A stretch of DNA of 64,000 nt, from positions 868,001-932,000 of the forward strand of contig NZ_FMZX01000001.1 in assembly GCF_900101615.1 (NCBI RefSeq). The letters are read 5' to 3'. The translations under genes and the position numbers were made by a program. Below the pieces are notes generated by a model. The model worked only from the letters and a program-made list of their open reading frames with translations. It did not search any database and was not told where the DNA came from. Positions within the stretch are counted from its first letter, which is position 1. Every line of letters begins with the position of its first letter. Positions 1-8,371 of this stretch are shown in pieces. Source of the stretch: Belnapia rosea (lineage in GTDB: Bacteria > Pseudomonadota > Alphaproteobacteria > Acetobacterales > Acetobacteraceae).

Positions 1-296
1 TTGTGCCTTGAGCCTGGTGGAATGAGCGACGGGGCAGGGGCCTTGCGTGTTCCAACCTGCGACCACCCTGGGTGTCGTGTGCTCGCAAGCCGATGGGGAT
101 GATCTCTGCCGAACAGGCAGCGCCATACCTGACCCAGACAAAAGAGTTCGCTTTATGTTCACGAACTCTTCTGCGCTGGCCGAACGTGACACCAAGCGGC
201 GAGAAATTTTCAGCAATTTGTGAATTATTTACAATCGCATGAAAAATATTTCCAACGGCGTAGGCTGCGAGTTCAGCGCATGTTAAGCGCTTTACA
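1..296. other. AT-rich left edge with no complete gene
   Basis: No convincing complete gene is visible. On the minus strand a frame opens at an ATG at 126 and stays open to the window edge (42 codons), preceded by a LexA-box-like site, so it could be the start of a gene lying outside the window; its product is not recognisable. The stretch from about 208 to 255 is strikingly AT-rich for this genome and contains an imperfect palindrome at 218-234 (arms TTGTGAA and TTTACAA). MazG ends at 297, reading towards this region. Confidence 0.5.
146..160. promoter_or_regulatory. Candidate LexA (SOS) box, GTTC-N7-GTTC
   Basis: The sequence GTTCGCTTTATGTTC exactly fits the alphaproteobacterial LexA consensus of two direct GTTC half-sites separated by seven bases. 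It sits about 20 bases upstream of an ATG at 126 on the minus strand whose frame runs off the left edge. It is also embedded in an inverted repeat (AAGAGTTCG at 142-150, CGAACTCTT at 162-170). The consensus is recalled family knowledge; that the site works here is inference. Confidence 0.4.
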
Positions 297-1100
297 TTAC
301 TGTTTTTCAGCCTTTTTCACGGCCTGCCACTCGCTTTCCATCTCCTCAAGCGAGGTGTCGCCCGGAGTCAGCCCGCGGGTCGCCAAACGCGTCTCCACGC
401 CCTGAAAGCGCCGCTCGAATTTAGCATTGGCACCACGCAGGCATTCCTCCGGGTCGAGATCAAGCTTCCGGGCCAGGTTGGCGAGGACGAACAGCAAGTC
501 GCCGACCTCGTCAGCGAGCCGACTGGGGTCGGCCTTGGGTAACTCTGCCCGTAGCTCCGCCGCTTCCTCCTCGAGCTTGTCGAGGACACCGGCCGCATCC
601 GGCCAATCGAAGCCGACTCTTGCGGCGCGGCGTGTCAGCTTGGCAGCACGGGTCAGGGCAGGGAGGTTGGTCGGAATTCCAGCCAGCGCCCCGGTCTCCG
701 CCCGGGCGGCTCGCTCGGCAGCCTTCTGCACTTCCCAGGCGGCGACCTGCGCACCGGCATCCCGGGCCGCGGCCTCGCCGAAGACATGCGGATGGCGGCG
801 GACCATCTTGTCGCTGATCGCCTCGGCGACTTGGGTGAAGGCGAAATGGCCCAACTCCTCCGCCATGCGGGCGTGATAGACAACCTGGAACAACAGATCC
901 CCGAGTTCGTCCAGCAGCGCCGGGAAATCCGGTCCGCGACGGATCGCGTCAGCCACTTCGAAGGCTTCTTCGATCGTATAGGGCGCGATCGTTTGGAAAT
1001 CCTGCAGCTGGTCCCAGGGGCAGCCATCCGGCGCCCGCAATCGAGCCATGATGGCAAGCAGCCGGGACAAGGCGGCTTCAGGGGTCGGGGTCTCGGCCAT
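297..1100 (-). CDS. mazG: Nucleoside triphosphate pyrophosphohydrolase MazG
   Basis: A 267-residue all-alpha NTP pyrophosphatase that hydrolyses (d)NTPs to monophosphate and pyrophosphate, a house-cleaning role. Two MazG domains are visible. The first carries CPWD near residue 27, the metal-binding EEAFE near 44, DELGD near 64 and the RRHPHVF signature. The second carries an EEEAAEL and DEVGD pair near residues 175-200. The length matches E. coli MazG (263 aa). An ATG at 1178 would add 26 residues unlike the family, so the ATG at 1100 is preferred. It follows the metallo-hydrolase on the same strand after a 219-base gap that holds DnaA-box-like sequences. Confidence 0.93.
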   Translation of the reverse strand: MAETPTPEAALSRLLAIMARLRAPDGCPWDQLQDFQTIAPYTIEEAFEVADAIRRGPDFPALLDELGDLLFQVVYHARMAEELGHFAFTQVAEAISDKMVRRHPHVFGEAAARDAGAQVAAWEVQKAAERAARAETGALAGIPTNLPALTRAAKLTRRAARVGFDWPDAAGVLDKLEEEAAELRAELPKADPSRLADEVGDLLFVLANLARKLDLDPEECLRGANAKFERRFQGVETRLATRGLTPGDTSLEEMESEWQAVKKAEKQ

Positions 1101-1165
1101 GGTGGGGCTTCCGCTAGAAGGGTGGGTTTCCCGTCGCAGAAACCGGTCGCAGGAGCAATTCAGGC

Positions 1166-1260
1166 AAATTATCCCCATGGGTTATCCCCATGAAATTTAG
1201 TCGCATAAGATATATTATGGAAAGAAATAGCCTGGGGATAAGCTGGTGGGTAAGCCTGTG
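1166..1260. promoter_or_regulatory. Cluster of DnaA-box-like 9-mers flanking an AT-rich segment
   Basis: TTATCCCCA occurs at 1169-1177 and 1182-1190, and its reverse complement at 1233-1241. The intervening 1191-1230 is AT-rich. The 9-mer differs at one base from the DnaA consensus TTATCCACA, and its TCCCCA core equals the weak W-box described for the Caulobacter origin. It lies upstream of mazG, so it may be an origin element, a DnaA-controlled promoter or chance. Confidence 0.35.
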
Positions 1261-1319
1261 GGCAGCGTGTTCGGGGTGTTGACCGTGTCTTTCTGGTCAG
1301 CCTCTGTAACCGGGACGCC

Positions 1320-2117
1320 TCAGTCCAGCGGCACTTCGAGCACCAGCCCATCATGCGCAGGCTCAATCCCTGGCGGCAGTTCGCGCCACAGCCGCGCATA
1401 GTCCATGGCGGTGCCCATATGCGTCAGCACGGTTCGCCGTGGCTTCAGCCGCTCGACCCACTGGAACACCTGTTCCAAGTTAGCGTGCACCTTGTGCGGC
1501 CCGGGCTGAAAGCAACCGACCACCCAGGTATCCAGTCCCTCCAGCGCCGGCATGCTCTCCTCCGGCAACATCACGACATCGGTCGAATAAGCGAAGCGGC
1601 CGATGCGGATGCCAAGCGTGTCCATCACACCATGGTCCTGACGAAAGACCTCCACCGGCAGCCCGGCTGCCTCGAAGCGGTCGCCATAGGCCACGCGCTT
1701 TCCCTCGAGCGCCGGCCGGTAGAAAAACGGCGGCGTCGGCCCGATGAAGGCATAGTCGAAACGGTCATCCAGTTTCTGGAGGGTCGTCTTGGTCCCATAG
1801 GCGTCGAGCGCCCGCCCAATGTTGCGGTTGATCTGACGCAAGTCGTCGATGCCGAGGCAGTGATCGGCATGAGCATGGGTGAAGATGATCGCATCGAGCC
1901 GGCCGGCTCCAGCTGCAAGCAGTTGCTGACGGAGATCGGGCCCGGCATCGATCAGCAGCCGCTGCCCATCCGAGCTCTCGACAAGAGCGGATGTGCGAGT
2001 TCGCCGGTTGCGTGGCTCGGTGGGGTCGCATTCACCCCATTCACCCCCCTCGCCCACCCCACCGATCAGCGGCACGCCTCCGGAGCCGCCGCAGCCGAGG
2101 ATCGTGACGCGCAGCAC
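1320..2117 (-). CDS. MBL-fold metallo-hydrolase (PhnP-like phosphodiesterase family)
   Basis: A 265-residue metallo-beta-lactamase-fold hydrolase. The signature HAHADH lies at residues 81-86, with an LLIDAGPD strand near 54-61 and an HMGTAMD motif near the C-terminus supplying further metal ligands. The N-terminus ILGCGGSGGVP is typical of the PhnP / cyclic phosphodiesterase branch. The cellular substrate cannot be told from sequence; PhnP itself opens phosphoribosyl 1,2-cyclic phosphate. It starts 4 bases after tatD, the usual alphaproteobacterial metG-tatD-MBL arrangement, so it is probably co-transcribed and housekeeping rather than part of phosphonate breakdown. Confidence 0.85.
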   Translation of the reverse strand: MLRVTILGCGGSGGVPLIGGVGEGGEWGECDPTEPRNRRTRTSALVESSDGQRLLIDAGPDLRQQLLAAGAGRLDAIIFTHAHADHCLGIDDLRQINRNIGRALDAYGTKTTLQKLDDRFDYAFIGPTPPFFYRPALEGKRVAYGDRFEAAGLPVEVFRQDHGVMDTLGIRIGRFAYSTDVVMLPEESMPALEGLDTWVVGCFQPGPHKVHANLEQVFQWVERLKPRRTVLTHMGTAMDYARLWRELPPGIEPAHDGLVLEVPLD

Positions 2118-2121
2118 GAGC

Positions 2122-2898
2122 TCAGGCCACCCGACGGAACAGGCGGCGGAAATTCGCGGTAGTCAGCGCCTCCACCTCGGCCTGGGTGATACCGCGGGTT
2201 TCAGCCAAGACGCGGGCGGTGTGCGCCACATAGGCCGGCTCGCAGCGCTTCCCGCGGAGCGGAGCGGGGGCGAGATAGGGGCTGTCCGTCTCCACCAGTA
2301 GCCGTTCGGACGGCAACTCGGCGGCGATCGCGCGGATTTCCTGGGATTTCGGGAAGGTCAGGATGCCGGAAAAGGAGATATAGCCACCCATTGCCACCGC
2401 CTGCCGCGCCAGCTCGGCTCCAGAAGAGAAGCAGTGCAACAGGAAGTCGAAGGGGCCGCCCGACTCGCGCTCTTCGCGCAGGATACGGACGATATCGTCA
2501 TCCGCCTGGCGTGCGTGAATGGCGATCGGCAGGCCGGTCATCCGCGCCGCGCGGATATGCCGACGAAAGCCCTCCGCCTGCAGGTCGCGTGGTGACTTGT
2601 CATAGAAATAGTCGAGTCCACTCTCACCGATGCCGATGATGCGTGTATGGTCGGCCAGCGCCGCGATCTCCTCGACCGTCGGCAGCCCTTCAGGCTCTCC
2701 GGCATTGTGCGGATGGACGCCGACCGTGCCCCAGACATCCGGGAAGCGTTCGGTCAACGCCTTCACTGCGGCTGCCTGGCCGACGCGGACGCCGATGGTG
2801 ACCATCAGCCCGACCCCCGCCGAACGGGCCCGGCCGACCAACTCCTCGATCTCGGCCTCGGTGAAGTAATCGAGGTGGCAATGGCTATCGACCAGCAT
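2122..2898 (-). CDS. tatD: TatD family metal-dependent hydrolase / DNase
   Basis: A 258-residue TIM-barrel metallo-hydrolase. The N-terminal DSHCHLD supplies the first metal-binding histidines; GIGESGLDYFYD near residue 90, PIAIHAR near 125, HCFSSG near 155 and VETDSPYLAP near 200 are the remaining metal and active-site motifs. TatD proteins have 3'-5' DNase activity linked to DNA repair; they are not part of the Tat translocon. Length is typical (about 260 aa). It lies 3 bases after metG and 4 before the MBL hydrolase, inside one operon. Confidence 0.92.
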   Translation of the reverse strand: MLVDSHCHLDYFTEAEIEELVGRARSAGVGLMVTIGVRVGQAAAVKALTERFPDVWGTVGVHPHNAGEPEGLPTVEEIAALADHTRIIGIGESGLDYFYDKSPRDLQAEGFRRHIRAARMTGLPIAIHARQADDDIVRILREERESGGPFDFLLHCFSSGAELARQAVAMGGYISFSGILTFPKSQEIRAIAAELPSERLLVETDSPYLAPAPLRGKRCEPAYVAHTARVLAETRGITQAEVEALTTANFRRLFRRVA

Positions 2899-2901
2899 CC
2901 T

Positions 2902-4422
2902 TCAGCTCTCGACCTTACGGAACAACGGGGTGGGCGGCGGCAGCGCCGTCCCCTCAGGCAAGGGCTGTGCCAGGGCAGCGAGCCCCCGGCCCTCCGCCGA
3001 CACGCCGAGTTGGTCGAGCATCGCTGCCATGGTGCCCGGCATGAATGGCTGCAGCACGGTGGCGAAGACCCGCAGCGCGGTGTGCAGATGCCGCAGGACC
3101 ACGGCCATGCGGACCAGGTCCGTCTTCTTCAGCGCCCAGGGGGCCTGGAGGGTGATGTAGCCATTCGCAGCCCGTGCCTCGGAGAGGATGGCTTCCAGGG
3201 CCAGATGGAATTCCTGCCGCTCCACCAGGGCGCCGACCCGACCAGGCAGGCTTGCGAGGCCGCCGAGCAGTTCGGCATCCTCGGGCGCTGCCTCGGCTGC
3301 GGCGGGCAAGGTGCCGCCGCAATTCCGCTGGATGAGGGAGAGGGTACGGTTGGCCAGGTTGCCGAGCGTATCCGCCAGCTCCCCGTTCAGCCGGCCGATC
3401 AGCGCGGCGCGGGAGAAGTCGCCGTCATTGCCGAAGGGCACCTCGCGCAGCAGGAAGTAGCGCACCGGGTCGAGCCCGTATTCCTCGACGAGCCTCAGCG
3501 GGTCGATGACGTTGCCGAGGCTTTTCGAGATCTTCTGCCCCTCATTGGTCCACCAGCCATGGGCGAAGACCCGGCGCGGCGGGGCGAGCCCGGCGGCTGC
3601 CAGGAAGGCCGGCCAGTAGATGGCATGGAAGCGGACAATGTCCTTGCCGACGAAGTGCACATCAGCCGGCCAGAAGCGCCAGCGCTCGGCGGAGACGTCC
3701 GGATAGCCTGCCGCGGTGATGTAATTGGTCAGCGCATCCAACCAGACATACATCACATGCGCCGGGTCGCCCGGCACGGGAATGCCCCAGGTGAAACTGG
3801 TGCGGCTGATGGAGAGATCCTGCAGCCCGCCTTCGACGAAGCGCATGACCTCGTTCCGGCGAGAGGCCGGGGCGATGAAATCCGGATTGTCGCGGTAGAA
3901 GTCGAGCAGCCAGGGGCCCCATTTCGAGAGGCGGAAGAAGTAGCTCGGCTCCCTCACCCATTCGACCGGCGCGCCGGTCGGGGCGAAACGCTTGCCGTCC
4001 CGCTCCTCGATCTCGTCCGGGCCGTAGAAGGCCTCGTCCCGCACCGCGTACCAGCCCTCGTAATGGCCGAGATAGATCTCCTCGCGCCGCACCAGCTCCT
4101 CCCATAGCGCCTGGCAGGCGGCCTTGTGGCGAGGCTCGGTGGTACGGATGAAGTCGTCATTGGAGAAGCCCATGGTCGCCGCCAGGTCGCGGAAATGCTG
4201 GCTGACCCGGTCGGTGAAGCCTTGCGGGTCCATCCCCGCATCCTGGGCCGCCTTTTCCACTTTCTGGCCGTGCTCGTCCGTGCCGGTCAGGAAGAAGACC
4301 TGATGGCCCGAGAGGCGCGCCCAGCGCGCCGTGACGTCGGTGGCGAGCGACGTGTAGGCATGGCCGATATGGGGCCTGTCGTTCACGTAGTAGATTGGGG
4401 TGGTGAAGTATTTCGTTGCCAT
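2902..4422 (-). CDS. metG: Methionyl-tRNA synthetase
   Basis: A 506-residue class I aminoacyl-tRNA synthetase charging tRNA-Met. The HIGH motif is at residues 18-21 and KISKS at 297-301; FFLTGTDEHGQK at about 43-54 is the methionine-pocket signature. It is the short form, without the C-terminal EMAP-like dimerisation domain of E. coli MetG and without an obvious zinc-knuckle cysteine set in the connective peptide. Essential, cytoplasmic. It follows holB by 11 bases and precedes tatD, a conserved alphaproteobacterial operon. Confidence 0.96.
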   Translation of the reverse strand: MATKYFTTPIYYVNDRPHIGHAYTSLATDVTARWARLSGHQVFFLTGTDEHGQKVEKAAQDAGMDPQGFTDRVSQHFRDLAATMGFSNDDFIRTTEPRHKAACQALWEELVRREEIYLGHYEGWYAVRDEAFYGPDEIEERDGKRFAPTGAPVEWVREPSYFFRLSKWGPWLLDFYRDNPDFIAPASRRNEVMRFVEGGLQDLSISRTSFTWGIPVPGDPAHVMYVWLDALTNYITAAGYPDVSAERWRFWPADVHFVGKDIVRFHAIYWPAFLAAAGLAPPRRVFAHGWWTNEGQKISKSLGNVIDPLRLVEEYGLDPVRYFLLREVPFGNDGDFSRAALIGRLNGELADTLGNLANRTLSLIQRNCGGTLPAAAEAAPEDAELLGGLASLPGRVGALVERQEFHLALEAILSEARAANGYITLQAPWALKKTDLVRMAVVLRHLHTALRVFATVLQPFMPGTMAAMLDQLGVSAEGRGLAALAQPLPEGTALPPPTPLFRKVES

Positions 4423-4433
4423 GGTTGCGTCTT

Positions 4434-5450
4434 TCAGCGGACCGTGAGCATCCCGAGGCTGCTCAGGACGGCCTGCTTGCGGTCGAGGTTCAACCGCTCC
4501 GTCTCATCCGCGAGGCGGCCCAGCTTCTCCCACAGGGTGGACCACTCGGCAAGCGAGCGCCCCTCCGCCCAGGGCAGTGCCCTGCCCTCCCGCGCCGCCT
4601 GACGCAGCCCGGCGGCCATGGCACGGCGGAGCAGGAGCATGAAGGTTGTCAGCGCCGAGGCATCGCGCCGGCCGGTCACGCGGTCGGCGATGTCCTGGGC
4701 GCGGCGCGGGTCGAGGCGCGGCAGCCCTGCCAGCACCTCCTCGACCAGGGACTGCAGCGCCAGCCCCTCCCCCTCGGCCAGCAACAGCGCGCGGCCGGGG
4801 CAGCCATCGGCGATGCGGGCAAGCCCGGCACGCTCCGCCCCGCCGAGTTCGGGCAGCCAGCGGCCGAGCAGGCCTTCCATCGTGGCATCCGGCAGCGGTG
4901 CCAAGTCGAGGCGGCGGCAGCGGCTGCGGATGGTCGGCAACAGCCGGTCCGGTGCGCTGGTGACGAGGAGCTGGACGGTACGGGGTGGCGGTTCCTCCAG
5001 CGTCTTCAGCAGGATATTGGGCACCACCTCGCGCTCGGCCCGCTCCAGCTCCTCCACCACCACGGCGCGCCAGCCGCCTTCGGCGGCGGTCATGGCCATA
5101 AAGCGAAGGGCAGCCCGGGCATCCTCCGCTCGCAGAACTTCCTTCTTCCCCCGCTCGCCGGCATTGGGCGCCATGCTGAACAGGTCAGCATGGGCGCCAG
5201 CGGCGATGCGCCGAAAGATGGGATGCTCCGCCGGCAGGAAGAGCGGCACCGCACCCGGCGGAGTCGGGGGTTGCCCCGCCAGCAGCCAGCGGGCGAAGCG
5301 GTAGGCGAGCGTCGCCTTCCCGACTCCGGAGGGGCCGGCGATCAGCCAGGCATGTGGCAGGCGCCCGGAGTGGGTGGCTTCCTCCAGGGTACGGGCCGCG
5401 TCGTCATGTCCGACCAGTTCGGGATTGGCGCGGGGCTCGGGCGGCGTCAC
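4434..5450 (-). CDS. holB: DNA polymerase III subunit delta'
   Basis: A 338-residue clamp-loader subunit. A P-loop-like GPSGVGKAT lies at residues 39-47, with an AAA+ sensor region LLVTSAPDRLLPTIRSRCRRL near 160-180 (arginine-finger SRC). In E. coli delta' does not hydrolyse ATP but completes the clamp-loader ring. The start overlaps the tmk stop by 4 bases (5447-5450), so the two are translationally coupled; tmk-holB is a widely conserved pair. Confidence 0.92.
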   Translation of the reverse strand: MTPPEPRANPELVGHDDAARTLEEATHSGRLPHAWLIAGPSGVGKATLAYRFARWLLAGQPPTPPGAVPLFLPAEHPIFRRIAAGAHADLFSMAPNAGERGKKEVLRAEDARAALRFMAMTAAEGGWRAVVVEELERAEREVVPNILLKTLEEPPPRTVQLLVTSAPDRLLPTIRSRCRRLDLAPLPDATMEGLLGRWLPELGGAERAGLARIADGCPGRALLLAEGEGLALQSLVEEVLAGLPRLDPRRAQDIADRVTGRRDASALTTFMLLLRRAMAAGLRQAAREGRALPWAEGRSLAEWSTLWEKLGRLADETERLNLDRKQAVLSSLGMLTVR

Positions 5451-6070
5451 GGCAGCAGGCGGGTGCGGACGGTCTTCAGGATGACGGCGGCCACGCCCTC
5501 AGGGCTGTCGCTGGCGTCAACCAGCAGGCAGCGCCCAGGGTCTTCGGCCGCGATCGCACGGAAGCCTGCGCGGACCCGGGCGTGGAAGGCGGTATCCATC
5601 GCCTCGTAGCGATTGCTGTCACCACGGGCCGCGGCGCGAGCCAGCCCTTCCTCAGGTGCGATCTCGAGCACCAGGGTCAGATCCGGCTTCAACCCCTCCA
5701 GCGCAACAGCGGCCAGCGCATCGAAGACACTGCGCGACACGCCCTGCCCGAAGCATTGATAGGCGAGCGTCGAGTCGGTGAATCGGTCGGACACCACCCA
5801 GGTCCCGGCCTCGAGTGTCGGCCGGATGGTGCGGGCGACATGCTCCCGCCGGGCTGCGAAATGCAACATGCACTCGGCAATGCTGTCCCAACTCCCCTGC
5901 CCCAACAGGATCCCGCGGATCGCCTCGGCTCCGGGCGCTCCACCCGGCTCCCGGGTCCGAATGACGGGGATGCCGTCGGCCGCCAGAGCAGCGACCAGCC
6001 GGGCCGCCTGGGTGGATTTCCCGGCCCCCTCGCCGCCCTCCAAGGTGATGAAGCGGCCACGACCAGCCAT
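5447..6070 (-). CDS. tmk: Thymidylate kinase
   Basis: A 207-residue P-loop kinase making dTDP from dTMP, required for dTTP synthesis. The P-loop GGEGAGKST is at residues 12-20, the DR(F/Y) signature appears as SDRFTDST near 95, and a LID-like stretch lies near 145. Length is typical. The start codon overlaps the stop of the upstream carboxypeptidase gene by one base (TGATG) and its own end overlaps holB, so the three are coupled. Confidence 0.95.
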   Translation of the reverse strand: MAGRGRFITLEGGEGAGKSTQAARLVAALAADGIPVIRTREPGGAPGAEAIRGILLGQGSWDSIAECMLHFAARREHVARTIRPTLEAGTWVVSDRFTDSTLAYQCFGQGVSRSVFDALAAVALEGLKPDLTLVLEIAPEEGLARAAARGDSNRYEAMDTAFHARVRAGFRAIAAEDPGRCLLVDASDSPEGVAAVILKTVRTRLLP

Positions 6071-7329
6071 CAGCTACCGAACCACCGGCCGATCACTGCC
6101 GGGATGCGCGCAACCAGCCCCAGCCGATCCACATCGGCCCCAGCCAGCAGCGGCAGGGACAGATTCGGCACGCCCTGACCGGACACCTCGAGGCGGCCCA
6201 GCTCCTGGCCTTTCAGCACCGGCGCTGCGATCGGCGCCTCATACTTCACCCGTGCCTGCAGGCGCTGCCGCCACTGCCGCGGCAGGGTCACCACCACATC
6301 CTTGCCGCCGACCAGCGGGACCGTCCGCCGGTCGCCGAGATGCACCGGCACCTCCTCGATCACATCGGCCGCGCGGAAAAGGACGACATTCTCGAATTCG
6401 CGGAAGCCCCATTCGAGCAGGCGCTCGCTTTCCTCGCCCCGTGCCCGCATGGTCGGCATCCCGTTGAAGACCATGATGAGGCGGCGGTCGCCGCGCTTGG
6501 CGCTGGCGGTCAGGCCGTAGCCCGCTTCCTCGGTATGGCCGGTCTTGAGCCCATCGGCACCGGGCACCTTGGCGAGGGCCGGGTTACGGTTCTCCTGGCT
6601 GATGCCGTTCCAGGTGAAGCTGCGCTCGTTGTAGTACTTATAGTATTCGGGAAAGTCGTTGATGATCCGCCGCGCCACCCGGGCGAGGTCGCGGCAGGTC
6701 ATCCGGTGCTCCGGGTCCGGCCAGCCGGTGGCGTTGCGGAAGGTGCTGTCGGTCAGGCCGATCTGCTTGCCCTGTTCGTTCAGCAATTCGGCAAACTGCT
6801 GCTCAGAGCCGGAGATGCCCTCGGCCAGCACGATGCAGGCATCGTTGCCCGACTGTACGATGACACCGCGGATCAGCGCCTCGACCGGTACGGTGCTGCC
6901 GATCTGGACGAACATCTTGCTGCCCTGCATCCGCCAGGCGCGCTCGCTGACCGGAAGCTCCTGCTCGAGCTTGAGGCGGCCCTCCTTCAGCATGCTGAAG
7001 ACCACGTACATGGTCATCAGCTTCGACATGGAGGATGGCGGCATCCGCTCATCGGCATTCTTCTCGAGCAGCACCGCGTCGGTGTCGGCATCAATAATGA
7101 AGGCTTGGCGGGCGATGGTGTCGAAGGGACCGAGCGGCGTATTGGCCGGGGTCGGCGCCGGGCCGGTCGGGGCACGCTGTCCCGCGCCGGGGCGGCTGGC
7201 ACCGGAGCGCGGCTGGGCCAGGGCCGGCAGGCTGCCGGAGGTCAGCGCCGCGGCGACCGGCAGGATCAGGCTGCGGCGGCGCGTGGAACCCAGGACGCCG
7301 GGCTGCGGGGCATCAGGGCGGGATGGCAT
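6070..7329 (-). CDS. dacC: D-alanyl-D-alanine carboxypeptidase (low-molecular-weight PBP)
   Basis: A 419-residue serine-type D,D-carboxypeptidase that trims the terminal D-Ala of peptidoglycan pentapeptides. All three motifs are present: SMSK (residues 100-103), SGN (160-162) and KTG (262-264). A C-terminal beta domain follows from about 330. The N-terminus (residues 15-39) is an export signal with TRRRS before a hydrophobic run and ALA cleavage; it could be Tat or Sec. A frame upstream extends to 7482 but overlaps rlpA and lacks signal character, so the ATG at 7329 is chosen. The symbol follows usage for this operon; DacA/DacF naming is equally possible. Confidence 0.9.
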   Translation of the reverse strand: MPSRPDAPQPGVLGSTRRRSLILPVAAALTSGSLPALAQPRSGASRPGAGQRAPTGPAPTPANTPLGPFDTIARQAFIIDADTDAVLLEKNADERMPPSSMSKLMTMYVVFSMLKEGRLKLEQELPVSERAWRMQGSKMFVQIGSTVPVEALIRGVIVQSGNDACIVLAEGISGSEQQFAELLNEQGKQIGLTDSTFRNATGWPDPEHRMTCRDLARVARRIINDFPEYYKYYNERSFTWNGISQENRNPALAKVPGADGLKTGHTEEAGYGLTASAKRGDRRLIMVFNGMPTMRARGEESERLLEWGFREFENVVLFRAADVIEEVPVHLGDRRTVPLVGGKDVVVTLPRQWRQRLQARVKYEAPIAAPVLKGQELGRLEVSGQGVPNLSLPLLAGADVDRLGLVARIPAVIGRWFGS

Positions 7330-7474
7330 GGCGAGGCAGACTCCGGTGCAGGCCGTCTCGCATACGCCGTTGCCCCCCGGAGGCTCAAGGCCTTGTGTGA
7401 TCCCTGCTGAATTCGAATGTCTGGCGTGGCTTGGCGGGCGCTTTTGCCAGTGAATATCCGATCCGCTGGCCGCC

Positions 7475-8371
7475 TCACTCAACCCTCAGCCGGATCTCTG
7501 GCAAGCCCGCCTGCAATATGGCGCTGACCGCCCGATCGGCGGCGGCGAGGTTTGGATAAGGTCCGGCGACCACCCGGAATTGCGGCTGGCGCCCCCCGCC
7601 GACGGGCTCCACGCGCGGTGAGAGGCCGGCCAGCCGGGCCGCCTGGCGCTGCGCCAAGTCACGCCGGAAGAATACTCCGGCCTCGATCATCAAGCGCCCT
7701 GGCATGGCCTGACGGGTCGTGACGGTCTCCGGCAGCGGGTCCGGTGGCAGTTTTGGCGCCGCCTCAGCCAGGGATTGCGCCGCCATCCGCCCTGGGACCG
7801 CGCGCCGGGCTGCTTCCCGCGTGCCGGGCAATGGAGGCAGCGCCTCGGTCTCGACCGTGGGCCGCGGCGCGGCAGCGAGGGCGATCGCGGGCCGCTCCGG
7901 GCTGGGCAGGCCGGCAGCGAGTGCACGACTCGGCCCGGTCTCGACCCGGATGCGCACTTGAGCCGCGGCATTGGCCGGAATGCCGAGCAGTTGCGCGGTC
8001 CGAAGCGAGAGGCCGACGATCCGCCCAGGCTGGGACGGCCCCCGGTCATTCACCCGGATGCGGACCTCCCGCCCATTCTCCAAATTCCAGACCGTGAGGA
8101 TCGCCGGCAACTGCAGGGTACGGTGGGCGCCGATAAGGCGGTCCGGGTCATAGACCTCGCCATTGACGGTTCGCTGGCCCGAGCGGCCACGCGGCAGGAC
8201 GGCGGCGATGCCGCTTTCCTCAAGGCCGAAATCCTCCTGCGGATAGGACCAGACGCCGCCCATCGCATAGGGCTCGCCCAGCATGTAGCGGCCAATCGAC
8301 GCCGCGGGCGGGGCTTGGCGATTGCAGCCCGCTGCCAGCATGGCGAACGTCAGGGCGACGCATACCCTCAA
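7475..8371 (-). CDS. rlpA: RlpA family septal-ring lytic transglycosylase lipoprotein
   Basis: A 298-residue predicted outer-membrane lipoprotein: signal peptide with lipobox LAAGC, acylated Cys16. A double-psi beta-barrel (RlpA) domain covers about residues 38-140, including the VNDRGP motif that carries the catalytic Asp. A low-complexity Ala/Pro linker leads to a C-terminal SPOR domain (about 225-298) that binds denuded septal glycan. RlpA proteins cleave naked glycan strands at division sites. Its start overlaps the upstream transglycosylase stop by 4 bases; 145 bases separate it from the carboxypeptidase. Confidence 0.9.
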   Translation of the reverse strand: MRVCVALTFAMLAAGCNRQAPPAASIGRYMLGEPYAMGGVWSYPQEDFGLEESGIAAVLPRGRSGQRTVNGEVYDPDRLIGAHRTLQLPAILTVWNLENGREVRIRVNDRGPSQPGRIVGLSLRTAQLLGIPANAAAQVRIRVETGPSRALAAGLPSPERPAIALAAAPRPTVETEALPPLPGTREAARRAVPGRMAAQSLAEAAPKLPPDPLPETVTTRQAMPGRLMIEAGVFFRRDLAQRQAARLAGLSPRVEPVGGGRQPQFRVVAGPYPNLAAADRAVSAILQAGLPEIRLRVE

